Shown: positions 11,426-23,446 of the stretch, piece by piece | Layout of the letters: each line of letters starts with the position of its first letter | Numbering within the stretch: position 1 is the first letter of the stretch | Assembly (NCBI GenBank): GCA_003184365.1 | Contig: NKYR01000058.1 | Coordinates: 65,662 to 129,661, forward strand | DNA length: 64,000 bases | Source of the DNA: Evernia prunastri | Taxonomy: Eukaryota; Ascomycota; Lecanoromycetes; Lecanorales; Parmeliaceae | Direction of reading: 5' to 3' | Notes under the pieces: model-generated | The model's database searches: none | The model's input: only the letters and a program-made list of their open reading frames with translations | Told to the model about the DNA's origin: nothing | Program-made: the position numbers and the translations under genes

Positions 11426-12117
11426 GGTTGCTCGGCGGTTGATGGGTAGATGTAACAGGTAGGTAGTTGGTCCGATTGTTAGGGTACGCTCAAGTCGCTT
11501 TGCCTAAGGTAAGGTACTCTAACCGATACGGGTAAAGAACGCAAAGAATGTAAAGAGCCCCGCAATTAGCGTGTGCAGGAATATCCACATAAATTTATAT
11601 TTACCTTCCCTCAACATCAACTTCACCGATCTACCAGTCGATGTTGGCTACATACTTCGATCAGAACGACAATAGATCTAAGTAGACGATGACCATGGTG
11701 CTTTGTTTGGCTGGAAAAGTGTTCGCTCGAAGCCCCTCCTTAGATACTCGTACCTTCCAGATCGAGCCGCATCTATCGAAAGAGAGGGAAATCGAGAGCC
11801 TTCAAATCGTTCCTATAAAACGATCAAAGCCAGAGTACCACCAGAGGAAATGATATCCTGAGATCAGACCCTCCGCCAGGCCACTCGCAAAACCTAAGAT
11901 ACTGCAATTTTGACAGTCAGTGACTTGATGCTTGTTCCTGTTTGCCGCCGTAACCGGCTTTGAGTATCGCTTCCTTGACATTGGGGTGCGTTGCCCAATT
12001 ACGTGGTAGGCGACAAGACCAGAGGCCGGTAAATGCTGACAATACCAGTAGGACGAGGGTCTGATGTCCATAGTACCACAAGTACGGAGATTGACACCAA
12101 AAGTCCTCCCCAGCGCT
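11426..12117. other. Intergenic region upstream of ADI1
   Basis: This holds the ADI1 promoter and then unannotated DNA. The region 11455-11520 has clustered GGTAGGTAG and AAGGTAAGGTAC words like those near 1680-1900 and 18455-18495. A 122-codon minus-strand ORF (11802-12170) has no recognisable features and runs into the repeat at 12118, so I do not call it a gene. Confidence 0.5.
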
Positions 12118-12165
12118 ACCTTATGGGCCAAACCTGATTCTTGGAAACGGTTTAGACATGGTTCA
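12118..12165 (+). repeat. Diverged terminal-repeat-like segment, copy 1
   Basis: About 48 bp that align without gaps to 27674-27721 at roughly 77% identity by eye, sharing CTTAT, ACCTGATTCTT, AACGGT and ATGGTT in order. Each copy lies about 350 bp outside one of the two 133-bp LTRs. If the DNA between is re-inverted, the two would face each other as terminal inverted repeats of one ~0.7-kb element. Confidence 0.5.
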
Positions 12166-12489
12166 CACATGATTAATAATCTGGAATAGTGGTAATTACG
12201 GGATCCATTTGTACATGGTTTAGATTACGAAACGTTTCAGGTTTTCTACCATTGAAAATAAAGTTGACTGTTTAATTTACTCTATGAGAACGTGTATTCC
12301 GGTAAGCTTAGCGTGTATTCAAAATTTCCAGGGTTCAGCCTTCCGCCACAGCCTTCCGTCACAGCCCCCCCCATCAACTCCCTCTACTACTATATACCTT
12401 ACTCTCATTTCTCTCTCTCCCCTTCACATCAATCCTCAATCTCCCTTGAGCATCGCCCCTGTGAGAAAATTGTCTGAATCGATCGAATC

Positions 12490-12622
12490 TGTCACGAAAC
12501 TGGGTGATTCGTAGTGGGTTGACTGCTTGTTCATTGATAATGGCTACGAATTGCATGAAGAACATGTCCGGAACAACGATAATCCGGCCTTCTCCACGGA
12601 GAACAAATCGTGTCTCTTGACA
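12490..12622 (+). mobile_element. 133-bp LTR, left copy
   Basis: The segment begins TGTCACGAAACTGGG and ends TCTCTTGACA, i.e. TGTCA...TGACA boundaries. It matches the reverse complement of 28018-28150 at 131 of 133 positions; both differences are C-to-T or G-to-A type. The 5 bases just outside are GAATC (12485-12489). AT-rich degraded sequence starts on the inner (right) side. Short ORFs across it are not taken as genes. Confidence 0.75.
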
Positions 12623-13620
12623 TTTGAGTTAGATATTGCTATTATTTGTCAAGGAAATAGAACTAAATATTATATATTTATATGTGATGAGAAGATTCTT
12701 TATTATTCTATATGTCTGCAGAATAGATATGTACGGAGATAGCCGCGCTAAGCCTATTCAGGCGGTAGCCTCTAATAAGACCTTGACGTATCGTGACATA
12801 AAATCTCGACGATAAATAACTTCGAATTCAAGTAAAAGCGTTTTATCGTTATTTCGTGAGATTTTTATACGAAAGAAATTATAAATTTTAAACGTTAATA
12901 GATATCTATATTCTAAGAATACGTTAATTATTAATTCGAATTAAATAAAGTTAAGTAAGTGATTCAAATCGAAGACTTTAAGATTATCGTTTGATCTATT
13001 CGTAATACGATAATAAATTTTAATTTAATTATTAATAATAATTTTATAAAGCTTATTATAACGTTATAAAAGATATATCGATTAACGTTAATATAGAGTA
13101 TATTCTAATATAAGAATAATTGACGATATCGTTAACTTTAAAGTTAGTTGAAAAAGCGTTTTAAAATAATCTAAGTAATAATATATATTAACGTTAAATC
13201 GCTAATATCAAAAATTATCGTATATATATCGTATATATATCGTATCTTAAAATCGACGCCGCTCGCTTAAATAGTTTATCGTTAGTTAGACGTAATTTAT
13301 AAAATTTAAATAAAACGATTTAGAGAAATTTATATTTTCTTGCGAAGACGTTTATAAAGTTAAATATAAAGACTTTTAAATTCGAAAGATAGTTAATTTT
13401 AACGACTTTATTCTTTATAATAACGTCTTTATAAAAGTTTAATTATTTTTCGTATTATAATAATATTTTAAAAACGACGATATAAATAGAGAGAGTAACG
13501 TAGACGAGCGTAATATTCTTATTCTTAAGTTCTTTAACTTTTACGCGTATATAAGTCCTTAGATTTTTCACGACGAACTAATTAAAGTTATTTAGTTTTT
13601 CGACTTGATAAATAACGTCA
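12623..13620. mobile_element. AT-rich, RIP-like internal remnant of an LTR element (part A)
   Basis: This ~1-kb block follows directly on the left LTR and stops sharply before the HIT zinc-finger gene. From about 12830 it is very AT-rich, keeps CG dinucleotides and has almost no CA or TG, as expected when CpA has been converted to TpA on both strands. No coding frame survives. A short stretch at about 12737-12790 keeps normal composition. Confidence 0.7.
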
Positions 13621-13681
13621 CGAAGGGGGTAACACGCGTCATCAATTGACCACGGGCTTTTCTGGCTGGTGTTTCCGAATA

Positions 13682-14349
13682 ATGTCAGTCAAATGTCGAA
13701 TATGCGACAAACACATTGCCAAGTACAAATGTCCCTTATGTCAACTACAGAAGTAAGTACCTGTGATCATTACCCTGAGGTCAGTTAGGCTGAAGCCTGG
13801 CCTGGAAGCTGCTCCATTGAGTGTTACAAGAGCCACCAGACCACTCACATCGATGTATCGTCTCTTGCCGCCATTCAGCCGATCCCGAATGGCTTGCCAC
13901 CAAAGCCTCCGACAACAGTGACCGTCACGGGCACGTCAAATTTTCATGTTAATGGCGGCGAACTTCCATTGATAGCGAATTCACCATCCTCCCTTGAGTC
14001 GTCGGCTGATCTTCATTTACTATACACTCGCTATCCTCGACTACGGTATCAGCTCAAAGAGATATACGAAGCCACAAGTGAGCCCCTGGATGATCACCTG
14101 AACGAGCAACCATTCCACAGTGAACGTGACGATCGAAGGCGGGGACGAGGGAGAAACAGGGGACCGGGTCGGCATGGCAAAACAACAACAGTATGGTCAC
14201 GACAGAAGGGTATCGAATCTGGCATCCACCGGCTAAGAATACTAAGGCACCTCAAAAGTGAGGATGGAGATGGGTTGAGAGAGTTCTCTAAATTCATTAT
14301 AAGCCTATCGGAAGCCAAAGTGTCGACAAAAATAGGGCCTGGTGTCTGA
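13682..14349 (+). CDS. HIT-type zinc-finger protein (Hit1/ZNHIT3-like)
   Basis: Two exons: 13682-13752 and 13809-14349, giving 203 residues. The intron (56 bp) splits the finger, and joining restores CRICDKHIAKYKCPLCQLQN followed by CSIECYKSH. That is the zf-HIT pattern CxxC...CPxC...CSxxC...H, with His rather than Cys at the last position. The rest is a linker with an Arg/Gly-rich patch (DDRRRGRGRNRGPGRHGK) and a helical C-terminus. Family knowledge: zf-HIT proteins act in box C/D snoRNP assembly (Hit1, Bcd1) or chromatin remodelling (Vps71). The size and finger favour a Hit1/ZNHIT3-like role, but this is inference. The start lies only about 60 bp from the AT-rich remnant, so its promoter may have changed through rearrangement. 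Confidence 0.75.
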
Positions 14350-14979
14350 TAGCAACGTTCCTACAAAGCGGTTGACCATGTCATTGTCCAAGCGATCTGT
14401 GCTCTAAGGCCTATCAGTTTTCCGGGCAGCGTGTCTGAAGTCTGGGCTGAGCGCACTAGTCAACATCATAGTGGTGTGTAGAGAGAGACGCATCAGTGGA
14501 CTTAGCCGTCAGGGTGACTCCTGTACAAGCTCTTACTACCAGTCTCAATGATCCGCATTTGGCATGTACATGCATTAGCCCCATCAATCAAGCGTCGAGG
14601 ATGAAATCAGATGTTCTGCATACTTAAGTCAACTTACGAAGTTACGAATTCCGATGACCTCTTGACCAGATTGTCGAACAAGACCTCTCACGCCGCGGAC
14701 GCAATTCTAAGAATTTGTAAAGGCAGACACATCAGGTCCACATTGCTCGCGCTCTTTGCCAATGCAAACCCTACCCGTCATCGTCCTATTACGCTGACTC
14801 ACACTCTGATTGTCCCTTTCAGGATCAAGTGCTGCTCACTGCAACCGTTTGACGCGTTATATCTTGTGCCACTTTCACCGCTGGAACCAATTGAATTTTT
14901 TCCTGGTGTTGTCTCCAAGACTCTGGCCCTCTAGTTGTATGCTGCGCTCATAAAGCTCCTTGCAAATACCAGGTCAGCG
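14350..14979. other. Convergent intergenic region
   Basis: This 630-bp region lies between the stops of the HIT finger gene and the RasGEF gene. A 107-codon plus-strand ORF at 14611-14934 shows no known motif. I see no RNA gene or repeat. Confidence 0.5.
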
Positions 14980-17900
14980 TCAGGTTTGAAACCATGCGGG
15001 AAATTGCCAAATGATCAAATACAGCACCTGCGAACCTGGGCAACCCAACGCTCAAGACGTATATATCGGCTTAGCAGCAGCAGAGCAGAAAGTGGCGGAC
15101 TTACATCTTCATCTTCGCAGAATTGACCATCGAGGACTAATCGCTGCACCTCTTCATTCTTGTTGATCGTTGGGTATGGAACCCGTTGACTTCTCTGAAT
15201 GCCTATGATCACCTCCCCCATGATCTCAAACTTTTTCCAGTTGATGCGCTCGCCTTCTGCGCCGGCGACGAACGCTCGGTTGCCTTGCTCAGCCAGGACA
15301 AGATCTCGTAAATGAAGCGGAAGGAATGGGATGCGCTGAGTTGGAGTATTGGTCCAAGCTAAGCGATATGCTGAATGACTCTTTTGGGATCCCATGAGTA
15401 TTTCGAGGCGCATGAACTGTTTCTGCGCTGGTGCTGGGATGAGCTCTCGGGTCTGCGCTAACCGATGCACCGCTATACTATTTATCCCTGAGATCACTGC
15501 TCCAAGTGAATTGTAATTATTCAGGTGCCGCAGTTTCCACGCTATACTCATAAACTTCTCCAACACTCTCGCTCTATGCTTCGGCTTTTCGCGAAGGAGT
15601 ATAACATTGGCAACCCAAAAGGCGACATGATTAAACTGATGTATCATTCTGTTGAAGTGCTCAAGACTCCTGCACTTCTCCTTCTGATCACTTGCAAGAC
15701 TCACGTGTCTTAAGAGATCGCGTGGTCTGATAGAACAATACATGATCCAGTCGATACGTGTGAGTTCTCGGGCGATTTCTATTTCCGGAATGTCCATAAA
15801 TTGATGCCACTGGACCTTCGTGAGCAAAGTCCGAGGTATTGGAGTCAGGAGCTGTGCTTGACGCTGAGCATTCTCGAGCGCATTGAGAATAGTCTGTAGC
15901 GAGGCTGTAGATTGACGTTCTGATGTACCGGTGCCAGGCGTCAATGGTGGGGTTCCTGAGATCACTGTAGGCGGAGCTTTCTCTGGTACCAAGTGTTCGA
16001 CGACATCTTCCGTAGACGAATCCGCCGTAAGCGTCGGAGAGTCTGCGTTCAGCGTCGAGGCCGCGCTTTGAACAGAAGATATGGTCAGAAAACTTTCGGT
16101 AGTGTTTGCACGACTTCTACTTCTGTCAGAGCATGCCCATTGGCTGTCATCATCCTCGGCAACCACATCCAAATGAGGGCTTATCTCTTTATTAGCGATG
16201 GCGTACTCTGATGAAGTTGCTAGACCCTGCACAAAAACTGTCGTGAGCCGGCGAGTAAGAGGGTGAGCAAAGTCACCGGGGTAATCGGAAGCCCAATCCC
16301 TAAGAATGCTGAGGTACCTCAGCTGCGAAGTCACTCGGGTCAGATGGGGAAGGTCTTGGTCATTCAAATCCTCGAAGCGACGGACGATGGCCATGATCAA
16401 TGAGGAAGGTGGAGCAAACTTGCGATATAGACACAAGAAGATGGCTGCAAATTTCGAATCCGATTTTGACCTAGGCTGTGCCAAAAGCCTATCCACCAAA
16501 TCTTCGAAACTTACTCCTAACTCCTTTGTATCATCATCTTCCGGCTCTACAGATCTGCTGTTCTGCCGTCTGCGAAGCTCTCTATCAGCAACGCCGCTTC
16601 CATGGACGTCGCAGCCGGCTAGGAGAGGAGCTGGAAGGGTAACTGATCTGTCCAGAGCCTGATCCTTGACTGGTACATCGAATTGAATTGAAGAGATATC
16701 TCCTGAACCTGGGTCTTCCATTTCGCTCACAGGCGACACGTATGCATCATCGCTATCGTCCCAGGACTTCCGTGAGTCGCGTGGCACTTTATCACGTATG
16801 AATGCTTCCGTGTCTCTGCAAGTACTTGTCAGTCTATTCGAGGATCCGGCCTGAGAATCGTAAGCCGTGGTCCCACTGGGCGGTGATGACAATAGAATGA
16901 CTGAATCCATATTTCTGGCCACAGAATTCGGCACTTCGGAAGCAGCTCGGCCATGCTTACCCTTGGCGCGAGCTGGATGTGCCGAGGGATGTGTATCGCC
17001 GGCAATCGTAGTATGTGAGCTTGTCAGCGCCCGAGGTCGTGTATGGCACTCTGATGCCTGAAGTTCTTTGGATCTAATTAGCCAAGCCATACAGTATCAT
17101 CTCATGCCAAGTCTATGTAACAGCCTAAATGATCTAAACAAGTGAAGGAAGAAGCTCACCGTGCCTTTTCGTCATGATATTCCGCAAAATTATGGAGATA
17201 CATCTTTTGTGGGTCTCAGGTGAAGATAATGATACCGGAATAGACTCGATCCCAAAGACGGTACTGCAGAGCTCCTCTACCATACCGTGACCCACCTCCC
17301 ATGATTCGGGTGGACTATCAGACTTAGCGGATACGAGTATCGTAGGAGTCCCGTCCTTGGACAATGCTTCTAGATATAGCGTGTAATGTAAGTTACTGCT
17401 TGTCTCTGACCTATTACCCGTAGAACGCATTGGGCCGATTCCCGTTATGTCATTGTCTTTTTCGAAAGGAAGGAGTGCGAACACCCGAAAGACTCACTTA
17501 GCAATGCTGAGATACGAACTATACTATCATGATTTTTGACATCGTATAGAGCCAATACTCCGTCAATGATCGGCGTATTTTGATTTCCCACTTTAGGCCA
17601 GCGTACGCTCTGATCCGCTGTGATTTCCAACTCCTCGGAGCCCAGTTCAAGCAGTCTAACAATTGATATCTTACCCTCCAGAGACACCTTCTTGCTAGAA
17701 ATGGCTGATGTGGACGCTCTCCTGAGATCTAATGCACAACGTACAAAAGTAGACTTCCCAACGGCTGGAGCACCCAATACCGCAAGGGTAACTTCTAGAA
17801 CATCTCCAGCCTTCGAACCACGGTCAGCAGACTCGTTCATTTATTATCATAGCTTGGAGGTATTACCTGGCTATTGCTGCCGTAGGGCTGTGCGTGCACG

Positions 17901-18187
17901 GCGGATTCGTTAGGGACTGCAGCCGACAGCGGCACCAGAAGCCTTGAGTCAGGCTCTGAAGTCTGACTCTCCCTCTTGATCTTGCCCACGGGTATCTGTT
18001 CTGTATTCCTATGCCGCTGTTGCTCTCCAATTTGAGGCACTCCCAAGGGTGCCGATTTCACGCGCTGTTTGTAAAGTGGACGTGCCGCTGAATTTGGACT
18101 TGGAGGACTCTGAGATGCTCGTGAGCTTCTGAGAGCTCCACCTCCACCGTAGGACCTAGTCTTTGTCGACGATATTCGTCCCTCCAT
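14980..18187 (-). CDS. Fusion of Ras-like GTPase domain with RasGEF_N and RasGEF (Cdc25-type) domains
   Basis: Five exons on the minus strand: 17867-18187, 17498-17810, 17160-17369, 15105-17050 and 14980-15027, giving about 945 residues. A serine/proline-rich N-terminus of ~105 residues leads into a Ras-like domain with the P-loop AVLGAPAVGKSTFVR (about 117-131) and GTPTILVSAKSDS in the NKxD position. A REM (RasGEF_N) segment begins near residue 460. The catalytic Cdc25 domain (about 685-925) includes IARELTRIDWIMYCSIRPRD and HFNRMIHQFNHVAFWVANVI. Family knowledge: RasGEF domains eject GDP from Ras or Rap proteins at membranes. The last intron has two possible acceptors; I chose the one giving DEDVLYL, close to the family's terminal LY motif. 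Whether the GTPase half binds nucleotide is unknown. Confidence 0.82.
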
Positions 18188-19034
18188 TACAAAGATCGCT
18201 TAAGCATGTTTTGGAGCATCCTATCGAACCTGGGAAAGAAGCAAGTGGATCGTAGGAAAGGCATCAAGCTTCAAATGGGCAATTTTGGGAGCTATAGGTT
18301 AGAATGAAGCGCAGGGACGACACCGTATAAGGATTCCCGTAAGCATAAGCGTTGTCGAATTGTAGGTGAGGCAGTGCGACTGGGTTGCGTTGAAGACTGC
18401 AGACGGCGGGATCGCAGTACCATTTCGGTTGATGTAACCCTAATTAACGGTACCTAGGTTCACTAAGGTAGGTAAGGTAAGGTAGGTAGGTACCGAGGTC
18501 GGCAGCAAAAGTCCTAAACGCCAAGACTTCTGCTGCCAAGACCTCCGGAGAAACTCCGCCTGTTAGCTCGCGTGGCTCGATCTCTAAACACCGCACGATA
18601 AGCCGAGGATAAGTAGATCATTTTCCTTTCAAGAAAGTTTCGGAATCTTACCCATTATTTACCCCATTCCATGACCGAACTCCTCTTCGTTCTCAGCCTT
18701 AGAAGTCTCATAGAGTATCTTGCCCTCGATTAGACTCTGCTTGCTCTTGTTGTGCCTCTCCAAGGTGGCATCTTGTTTTTGCTCGACTATAGCACGAGCG
18801 ATTTGATAGAATAAAGTTAGGAGGGTTAGAAAAGTCAAAGAAGATAGCTAAAGAGGCAAAGAGACTAATTACTACAATAGAGGCTTTAATCTGCCGAGGT
18901 GCGGATGCGACAGACCGAAGCTGCTTGGAACAACTCGTAACATCGATAAAAACGGCTACCAGAAAGTTTGTGTCTGGGTTTGTTTTCTAGGTCTATTGTC
19001 TAGGTGTAACAGGTCCATGAGAACCATCGGGTAG
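18188..19034. other. Intergenic region with hairpin and GGTA repeats
   Basis: The 847 bp lie between the RasGEF start and the GH63-like stop. A GGTAAGGTAAGGTAGGTAGG-type tract lies at about 18463-18492. A 13/12-bp hairpin follows at 18501-18537 (GGCAGCAAAAGTC against GACTTCTGCTGCC, one mismatch). No gene is seen. Confidence 0.5.
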
Positions 19035-22000
19035 CTACTTGCCATCCAGCTGAGCCTCGAATTCATCCTCGTATGCTCCAACCGATTCATTGCCTCGAAC
19101 ACGCTCCAGCTGCTCGTTGACATAGTTTGCGACATGCTGGTTGGCCTCACTTCTTCGCCTCTCGCGGTCAGTGTTGTCATCTACAGACCCAATGGCTGAT
19201 CCATCGCGGATGTCGCCATTGACGGAATCGTTCAAGCTGTTGCCGATGGATCGCGACGTAGAAGAACGTCTGATACGTGGCTTGCTTGATTTACCCCAGA
19301 TCTCGTCGAAATACGAGCCCGCGTAGTGGGCAGCTGCTGCCGTAGGAGTTCTAGGTGTCTGAGGTAGGCGACAGTTAATTCTGGAGCAGAGCCGTCAGCG
19401 AGATGATCGTTTCGTTGCTGGAATACAAGGTCTAGTATGGTGCTCATGCGCACTGAAAGGAGACGAAGGCATACCCAGTATCGTGAATCATCTTCGCAAT
19501 CAGTCCGGTCCAACCGCACTGATGGCTTGCACCTAATCCTCTGCCAGTATCTGCATCAAAAAATTCGTAGAAACTGAGATAATCTCTCCATTGTGGATCG
19601 AAGTCAAGCATATCATTGCCGTCGTTGACTGCCCGCCTGCCATCATCTCCACGGGTGAAAAGGTGCTGCAGTCTATGCTGGATTTCTTCTGCAATTTGAC
19701 CTAGATGCATAAATACTCCTGACCCTGACACGAATTCTTGATTTAGTATTGCAGTCCGATAAAGAGCTCAGAGCCCTGAGGCAAATCCCCAGAGTCAAAG
19801 CCTCCATAATTCTCGATACGATTATTTGAAGCGGAGAAATTACGTACCTGTTGGGCACTCCACCTCTAACGATCTGCCGTAGAACATGTAAAATCGGAGT
19901 AATGATTCTATGAGAAGAAAGTTGACAGCTAACCAAATGGGACCTCTCCAGTTGCTACTTCCGTCAGCCGTATTCAGGTACCAGAAAAGGGTGCGGCTTA
20001 CCTGTTACCGCCGAACAGGCCGCTGTCAGAATCGCCTGGAACGTAGCTGACTTGAAATCGCTGGCCGTTGACATCCATCGAATATGGATTTTCCTTCTGG
20101 AAGAGAGTCAGAAAGGTAGGAAGGGCTGTGAGGAAGGGGACGGTGGACATACGTGGAATTTTGAGAGCGAGCGAATGCCATGATCCGCAAGGAACTCCGT
20201 CTCGTCCAGCATCCTTTGTAGTATCTTGACTAGACGCTCCTTGTTGACCAATGATAACAGGAGTCTGTCGTCTTTTCCTCTTCTTTTCAAGGAGGCAATA
20301 TTACGCTCCGCAATGTCATTGTGGTTGTCGATAAACCATAGCAAACGCCTCTTGAAGGAGGGAAGCTTACTGATGATTTCCGGCTCTAGCGTTAGGACGG
20401 CAAATAGAGGTATAAGGCCCACAAGTGATCGAACGGGAAGCTGTTTGGTCCAAGGACCGCCCCAAGAGATGGCATCATAGTAAAACCCATCTGTCTCATT
20501 CCACAGGGATGCTTGCTCTCCTCCGGAAGAAGAGCGGTAGGTCATGGCGTCGCTAATCAGGATGAAATGCTCGAAGAATTTCGACGCGATATCTTCATAT
20601 ATCCGGCGGTGCTTTGCCAGCTCGAGGGCTATGTTGAGCATTGATAAACAATAAAACGCCATCCATCCGGTACTGTCCGCTTGTTCAAGGACGCCACCTG
20701 TGGGCAAAGGTTCCGAACGATTAAACAGTCCGATGTTATCAAGGCCGAGAAAGCCACCCTCGAAAACACCTTTGTCATTATGGTCCTTTCGATTTACCCA
20801 CCATGTAAAATTGAGCAGAAGCTTTTGGAAGACTCTCTCTACAAATTTGGCGTCAGCACTCTATCTTGAAGGCCAAAAAAAGTCTCGAAAGGCCTACCGA
20901 GGAAGTCCAAATCCGAGCGGCCGTATAACTTCCGCTCGATCTTGAAAACACGGAACACTGACCATGCATGGACCGGAGGGTTAACATCTACACTCAGGGT
21001 TAGTCAAACATATTGTCAGTCTCTCCGTACGACGCCGGACAGGAAGACGCCGAGGAGAGAAGGACAAGGCGGATAGCAGCAGGATGAAGCAGGGAAAGGA
21101 GCCGAAGAAAGAATGGATAAGATGGACTAAGCACCTTCGAAATTCCACTCGTATGCGGGAAGCTGCCCGTTTGGATGCATGTACCATTCTCTTGTTAAAA
21201 GATCCAACTGCTTCTTGGCAAACTCTGGGTCAATCATTGCTAGCGGGATGCAATGGAAAGCCGTATCCCATGCGGCAAAAAAGGGGTATTCCCACGAGTC
21301 TGGCATTGACAGGATGTCGTCGATGAAAAGGTGACGCCATTTACTATTCCTAACTCCCTTTCTGCCGGGTGGTGGCGGTATCTGTCCCTTGTCCCCGTTG
21401 GCCCACTGATCCCAGACGAAATGATAATATTGCTTGCACCACAACATGCCTGACAGCGCCTGGCGTTGAATGTTGCGCAGGTCGTCAATCATGGGCAGTG
21501 GACTGATCCTCCAGTAGAATTCGTCAGCTTCAATCCGGCGTCTCTCAATAATATCATCAAAAAGTTCTTCATCTAGGTAGCCTTCGTATTTGTTTGATAT
21601 ACGAAACCGGACAACTGCACATTCGCCGGACGGTACGCCATCGTCTTCGTCGAACGCATACCAACAACCTAGCTTCGATCCACGACAATGCGGGTTTATC
21701 GCTCCCCGTTCCCGATTGACTATATGTCGATGGAAGGCGTCTTTAACGAAAGGTTGAGGGTTCTTTGAACCATAGAGAGTGTGGAGGTTAGTCTCATTTT
21801 CTGTGAAAAGCATTCGTGGCTGGACATCCTGACCGCTTTTACCAATTCCAGGAGATGGCGAGAGCTGACAGAATTGATGACCCAGCTTTTCGTGCTTCGT
21901 TTGTGCTGTCAGTGGAGCGATTTGCTTGATTGACGGTTTCTTTGGATTCTGCTCTGGATCCCAAGCCCATGTGTTTCGAAACCAGACGTGGGGAATGACG

Positions 22001-22840
22001 TGCAGCTTTGCTGGGTCCGGTCCGCGATTGTATGCAGTCACGCGAAAAAGTAACTCCTCGTCATCCTCCTTTGCCATCTCGATAAAGCAGTCAAAGTACC
22101 GATCATCGTCGAAAATACCCGTATCTATCAACTGGTATTCTCTCTCTGACTTACCCCGCCTTGCGTTTTCGGAGACCAGGTTTTCGTATGGGAATTTCCT
22201 TTGAGGATACTTATAGAGGTACTTCATATATGAATGCTAGATCCGGGAATTTAGCCCGACGTGCTCACTCGAAAGGAGGTCAAAAATCATACTGTAGGTG
22301 TGTTATCAAGGTGGAAGTGACACTCTTTGACACTTTCACCATGATTGCCTTCCGGATTCGAGAGTCCAAATAATCTCTCCTTTAGATATCCGTCTTGCTG
22401 ATTCCAAAAGCTGAAAGCAACATTCAGAAGCCCGTGGGAGTCAGACACGCCAGCAATGCCATCTTCTCCCCAGCGAAATGTTCTGAGTCTGGCGTGTTCA
22501 TGTGGAAAGTCTACCAATGTAGACGAGATCAGCAAGAACAGCTTTGACTGAGGCATTTTCAGAGCGGCTTACGGCTCCACGCATCTCCATTCTCGCTGAC
22601 GGGTGGATCAGTATGGATTTCCGATTGATGGTCTTTCTACTCACGAATAGTCTTCCCTCACTAGAGACTTAAAGTATCAGTAGGCTGGGTATGCTATAGT
22701 AGCATGTCGGGCGCACCTGTAGCCCATTGCCTTTCGGCCACGTAAGGCCCAAATTTCTTCCAGTATTTGGAACGCTCTCGGTCTTCTTTCAGGCGCTTTT
22801 CTTCTTCGCAAAGGTACTCGTGCTGGTCGGTTACCACCAT
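19035..22840 (-). CDS. GH63-like (six-hairpin glycosidase fold) protein, yeast YMR196W type
   Basis: Eleven exons on the minus strand give 1018 residues: 22717-22840, 22645-22660, 22573-22595, 22293-22510, 21135-22236, 20898-20987, 20153-20838, 20002-20096, 19848-19954, 19475-19724 and 19035-19380. All junctions are GT-AG and in frame. Key blocks: KYWKKFGPYVAERQWATVRE, WSHFPHEHARLRTFRWGEDG, ISPLPMIDDLRNIQRQALSG, SWEYPFFAAWDTAFHCIPLA, and SNWRGPIWLAVNFLLIESLL. The C-terminal tail is acidic and serine-rich. Family knowledge: such proteins resemble processing alpha-glucosidase I (GH63), but the yeast member is cytoplasmic with no proven substrate. No signal peptide is visible, which argues against an ER role. 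Exons 2 and 3 are only 16 and 23 bp but are needed to keep the conserved N-terminal block. Confidence 0.85.
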
Positions 22841-23446
22841 GTTGGACTGACTTGGAGCAGACAAACACTAGAGATACTCCAAGACAAAGTATCAATGAAT
22901 GAGTGGTAGTCTATGTAATCACGGAATGGTAAAGGATAGGTTTTAGGAGCTATGGTAGAATTTGGCTAGGGTTGAGGGGCGGAAGAGGATTGGAGATTGG
23001 TTGAGGCTTGCAGCAACTGACGGTTTGCTTATGAAGGTGACAGATTCCGGAATGTTGACTTGGAGGGAAAGTGCGATGCTCTGTTTACAGCTGTCGGGGG
23101 AACATGGGCATATTAGCAGTAGCAGTGTTACGATCGTTTTTTCGAACTCAATTAGGGCATTCACGCAAAGGTCAAGGTATGAGCGATGTAGAAAATAAGT
23201 TAACCTTATCGATGAGGCAGAGGTGCCGAACGTAACGTACCGCTGAGTCGAACTTGACTACCTTACTACTGCTGAGAGTTGAGAGACGCGAGGTTTTAAT
23301 TTCCGCAACTATCTTTTAGTGACCGAGGGGACCACCAACTTTATGTCCAGCGGGCAATAGCGTGAATAGGAATCGAACCTCAATACGATTAAGTAGTAAC
23401 CCCGACCACACATCTGGCAATTGAGTAAAGTGGGTATTCAAACCGC
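22841..23446. other. Intergenic region with a B-box-like word
   Basis: This 606-bp spacer lies between two minus-strand genes and holds the GH63-like promoter. On the minus strand at 23368-23380 there is AGGTTCGATTCCT, a good Pol III B-box core. The surrounding bases do not fold into a tRNA, so no RNA gene is called. Confidence 0.45.

Noticed and set aside
11802..12170. 122-codon minus-strand ORF
   Set aside because: No recognisable motif, and it runs into the TIR-like repeat; no splice chain extends it.
23355..23420. Possible tRNA gene
   Set aside because: The B-box core is perfect but the T stem has mismatches and no acceptor stem forms.
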